A stretch of 64,000 nucleotides of DNA, from contig NZ_DASYHI010000022.1 in NCBI RefSeq assembly GCF_035998675.1, positions 62,001-126,000 of the forward strand, read 5' to 3'. The stretch comes from Telluribacter sp035998675. Its GTDB lineage: Bacteria > Bacteroidota > Bacteroidia > Cytophagales > Spirosomataceae. The translations under genes were made by a program, and so were the position numbers. The notes beneath the pieces were generated by a model. That model did not search any database, was not told the DNA's origin, and saw nothing but the letters and a program-made list of their open reading frames with translations. Position 1 is the first letter of the stretch, and each line of letters begins with the position of its first letter. Positions 61,472 through 64,000 of the stretch are shown here, piece after piece.

Positions 61472-62962
61472 TTAGCTGCCGCGTAACTTTTCAATTTCCC
61501 GGATAACATCCACAATTCCTTTCAAAGGAATCTTGACCCAGTCGGGACGGTAGCTCAGCTCATAGCCCAATTCATACACCGCTTTCTCCAGCAGGTAGTA
61601 CAGCATCAGGAAGTTGATTTCACTTTGGTCCTTAAAAAGAGGATGCGGCCAGCCGAAAGTATCCATGTAGGCGTCAAGGTAGGTATCCTTCATGAGCTTG
61701 TACCACCGCCCCGTTACCTTCATCAGCTTCTGGGGGTCAATTCCGGCCGTTTCGGTACTATGAAAAATCTTGGCGGATACGGCATAGTGGTAGCTGCGTA
61801 TCATACCGGCTACGTCTTTCAGGGGCGAATGCTTGATTTTACGTTCAGTAATGCTCGCTTCGGGTTCGCCTTCGAAGTCAATAATAATAAAGTCGTGGTC
61901 GGTACTAAGTACCTGCCCCAGGTGGTAGTCGCCGTGGATGCGTATCCGTTGCGAGCTGAGAGTCCGCTTGAGCATCCCCTGCGTAAATTCTTCTATCAGC
62001 TCTTTTGACTCCATAAACTTCCAGGCCAGGTGCTGGGTAGCCGGGTCCAGATCTTTGTACTTATCAATCAGGAGCGCATACCGGCTTTCGAGCAGGTGAT
62101 TGATCCGCCTCAGCAGAAACTTACAGTACTCGGTAGTAAACGGCTCCGGCGCAAAGGCTTCCTCGGCCTCGGGTGCGTACAGGGCCTGGTGCATTTCGGC
62201 AGTACGCTGGCCCAGCAGCGCCACCTGCTCAAAAACATTCTCCTTAATGGAAAACACGCGCAGAGGTACTCCGTACAGGAAATCGTTGAGGTAGTCGCCG
62301 GTCATAGACCAGTTGTCCTTTTTGGCGTCGACCATGCGCTGCATCATACCCAGGGTTATGTCGGGGGTACCGTCGGTACGCCGCCAGGTAATACTTCCGC
62401 AAAAAGCCGGAATCTGCCGGAAGGGCGAGTTTTCGGTTATAAACTCCACCAGTTCTACCTCGGGATTGGTTTCCTTGAAAAGCTTTCGGTAGAGTTTAAA
62501 AAAGTACCTTTCCCCGAATATCATAGCTGAATTGCTCGAGTCGACTGGCAGTACCCGGGAGCGAATCTGAGCAGGCTGGTCATTTTCTTCCAGGCCCTTT
62601 CCTTTCCGGAATACCAGCGAAGATGCGTCCTCGGAAACCGCTTCTGTGGTATAAATATGTTCGTAGATTTTATTGCGAAAACTTTCTGTATACATGGCGT
62701 CAATCAGGTACCCGTCGGGCAATGCTGCGACCAGCCCCTGCTCGGGCAGGTTGTCGGGCAGGTGGTTCTGAAAAGACAGGGGCAACTGGTAGTATTCGTT
62801 GTCGCCTTCCTTGTAGGTTACCTCCACAATACACACCCAGGCATCTCCAAAGGGCAGAGACACATCAATGGCACAGGTAGTTACTTCGCGGGCTTTACCC
62901 GCGAACCACCGGCATTTTTTCAAAAAAGTTTCAAGAAGCTGTGGAGTTAGCTGTTTATGCAT
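61472..62962 (-). CDS. mak: maltokinase (Pep2/Mak-like)
   Basis: Maltokinase phosphorylates maltose to maltose-1-phosphate, the donor used by GlgE to build alpha-glucan. The 496-residue protein has the N-terminal cap typical of Mak (LLETFLKKCRWFAGKAREV), the nucleotide-binding FGERYFFKLYRKL region and the aminoglycoside-kinase-like catalytic loop RIHGDYHLGQVL with the DFEGEP metal motif. The same module occurs fused to trehalose synthase, but here it is free-standing. Its partner glgB is directly downstream; treS and glgE are not in the window. Confidence 0.88.
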   Translation of the reverse strand: MHKQLTPQLLETFLKKCRWFAGKAREVTTCAIDVSLPFGDAWVCIVEVTYKEGDNEYYQLPLSFQNHLPDNLPEQGLVAALPDGYLIDAMYTESFRNKIYEHIYTTEAVSEDASSLVFRKGKGLEENDQPAQIRSRVLPVDSSNSAMIFGERYFFKLYRKLFKETNPEVELVEFITENSPFRQIPAFCGSITWRRTDGTPDITLGMMQRMVDAKKDNWSMTGDYLNDFLYGVPLRVFSIKENVFEQVALLGQRTAEMHQALYAPEAEEAFAPEPFTTEYCKFLLRRINHLLESRYALLIDKYKDLDPATQHLAWKFMESKELIEEFTQGMLKRTLSSQRIRIHGDYHLGQVLSTDHDFIIIDFEGEPEASITERKIKHSPLKDVAGMIRSYHYAVSAKIFHSTETAGIDPQKLMKVTGRWYKLMKDTYLDAYMDTFGWPHPLFKDQSEINFLMLYYLLEKAVYELGYELSYRPDWVKIPLKGIVDVIREIEKLRGS

Positions 62963-63067
62963 AGCATTCGGTATTAGGCGTAATGTATCTCTAAGAACAG
63001 GCTAAAATGCTGAATGTTGGCTTTTTTTGTCTTTTTTTCATGGCTCCCGCCGTTTTGGACCCTGGTC

Positions 63068-64000
63068 TTACATTTTGTCGGCAGTTCGCTGCACCTTCCC
63101 CAGTACACGCATGATATTACCACCCCATATTTTTTCAATGTCCCGGGCCGGGTACCCGCGCCGTACCAGTTCTTCGGTAATGGAGCCAATTTCGCTGACG
63201 TCTTGGCAACCTACTACCTGTCCGCCGCCGTCCATATCCATTCCTATGCCTACGTGGTCCACGCCTACCAGCTTTATCACGTGCTCAATATGGTCCACAG
63301 CATCGCTGACGGTGGGTACATCATCCGCATATTTTTCCCGAAGGGCTTTACGCTCCTGGTACAGCGCCTGCCGGTCAGCCTCCGAAAGGTCGGTCTGGCG
63401 AAGCTTCATACGCAGCGCCTTCATGGAAATCTCCTGCTGCTGCGAAGGTTTTTTAAGAAAGTCCGGCACAAAGTTGATCTGGATTACGCCCCCGTTTCGG
63501 GCAAGGGCCTTGATCATGTCATCGGAGAGGTTGCGGGGATGGTCGCACAGGGCCCGACAGGACGAATGAGAGGCAATGGCGGGTGCTTTGGTCAGCCGCA
63601 TTACGTCATAAAACGTAGAGTCCGATACGTGCGAAATGTCCACCATAATACCCAGCCGGTTCATTTCCCGGACTACCTCTTCTCCAAAAGGGCTCAGTCC
63701 GTTGTACTCCGGGCCGTCGGGGTCCATGGAAGAGTCGCAGATGTCGTTGTTGGCCGAATGCGACAGCGTGATATACCGTAGTCCCAGATCATAAAACTGT
63801 TTCAGGTTGGCCAGATCGTGGCCCACCGGCCAGCCATTTTCCATCCCGATGAACACGGCCCGTTTGCCCTCTTTCTGCAGGCGGTAAGCGTCTTTGGGCG
63901 TAGTAGCCAACGCCGCCACCGACGGATTATCCCTGACCGCCTGATGAATTTTGTCAAAAATGGCGAGGGCCTTTACCTTGGCTTCGGCCGTAGCCTCGGG
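63068..64000 (-). CDS. membrane dipeptidase (M19 family), 5' truncated by the window edge
   Basis: The frame is open to the last base of the window, so the N-terminus with the first His-x-Asp zinc ligands is missing; 310 residues are visible. Seen: FIGMENGWPVG with a bridging Glu, LSHSANNDICDSS, VDISHVSD and ASHSSCRALCDHPRNLSDD holding zinc His residues, and DHVGIGMDMDGG near the end. M19 enzymes are zinc dipeptidases, and many bacterial ones are exported. Whether this one is exported cannot be seen. Confidence 0.9.
   Translation of the reverse strand, partial: PEATAEAKVKALAIFDKIHQAVRDNPSVAALATTPKDAYRLQKEGKRAVFIGMENGWPVGHDLANLKQFYDLGLRYITLSHSANNDICDSSMDPDGPEYNGLSPFGEEVVREMNRLGIMVDISHVSDSTFYDVMRLTKAPAIASHSSCRALCDHPRNLSDDMIKALARNGGVIQINFVPDFLKKPSQQQEISMKALRMKLRQTDLSEADRQALYQERKALREKYADDVPTVSDAVDHIEHVIKLVGVDHVGIGMDMDGGGQVVGCQDVSEIGSITEELVRRGYPARDIEKIWGGNIMRVLGKVQRTADKM

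Overview
The window looks like a chromosomal segment of an aerobic Bacteroidota bacterium, most likely a Cytophagales (Spirosomataceae-like) species. The evidence is a type IX secretion/gliding-type locus (two PorP/SprF proteins, a PorE-like OmpA protein and a giant adhesin with a type-B C-terminal sorting domain), Bacteroidota-style promoters (TTG about 20 nt upstream of TAnnTTTG), few Shine-Dalgarno sequences, and many SusC-free outer-membrane lipoproteins. I see no insertion sequence, prophage, CRISPR array or rRNA. One tRNA gene (Arg, anticodon CCG) is present.

Layout. 0-1.9 kb: 3' part of an AAA ATPase-TOPRIM protein (OLD/PARIS-like, possible defence gene). 2-10 kb: rqcH, small lipoproteins and hydrolases, a lone receiver protein and a 1204-residue hybrid histidine kinase. 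10.1-13.4 kb: rsmA-mgtE-dtd-MazG-like. 13.4-15.7 kb: an M28 peptidase and a YD-repeat lipoprotein. 15.8-20.3 kb: odhA-odhB (2-oxoglutarate dehydrogenase E1 and E2). 20.4-33.8 kb: the T9SS/gliding adhesin locus. 34.6-39.6 kb: a TolB/beta-barrel fusion, a FAD oxidoreductase and cmk. 39.7-44.1 kb: lutABC, interrupted by two small exported proteins. 44.1-52.5 kb: a non-phosphorylative L-fucose gene set (mutarotase, fucP, lactonase, FAH hydrolase, SDR, UxaA-family dehydratase), with a PQQ-type sugar dehydrogenase lipoprotein on the opposite strand. 52.6-58.6 kb: ade, an ECF sigma factor, rarA, tRNA-Arg, a Nudix hydrolase and a DUF2721 protein. 58.6-64 kb: a barrel protein, glgB, maltokinase and a truncated M19 dipeptidase.

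How the genes fit together. The clearest functional unit is the minus-strand run from 52.5 to 40.2 kb. The fucose route without phosphorylation ends in pyruvate plus L-lactate, and the next genes in the same direction encode the LutABC L-lactate oxidation complex, so the locus could carry fucose to two pyruvates. A second unit is the adhesin: the giant protein is followed 4 bp later by its probable dedicated SprF partner, then by a PorE-like OmpA protein and another SprF.

The most unusual global signal is the repeated hexamer RGTACY (core GTAC). It occurs in genes and in gene-free DNA at roughly three times chance and recalls a highly iterated palindrome such as cyanobacterial HIP1.
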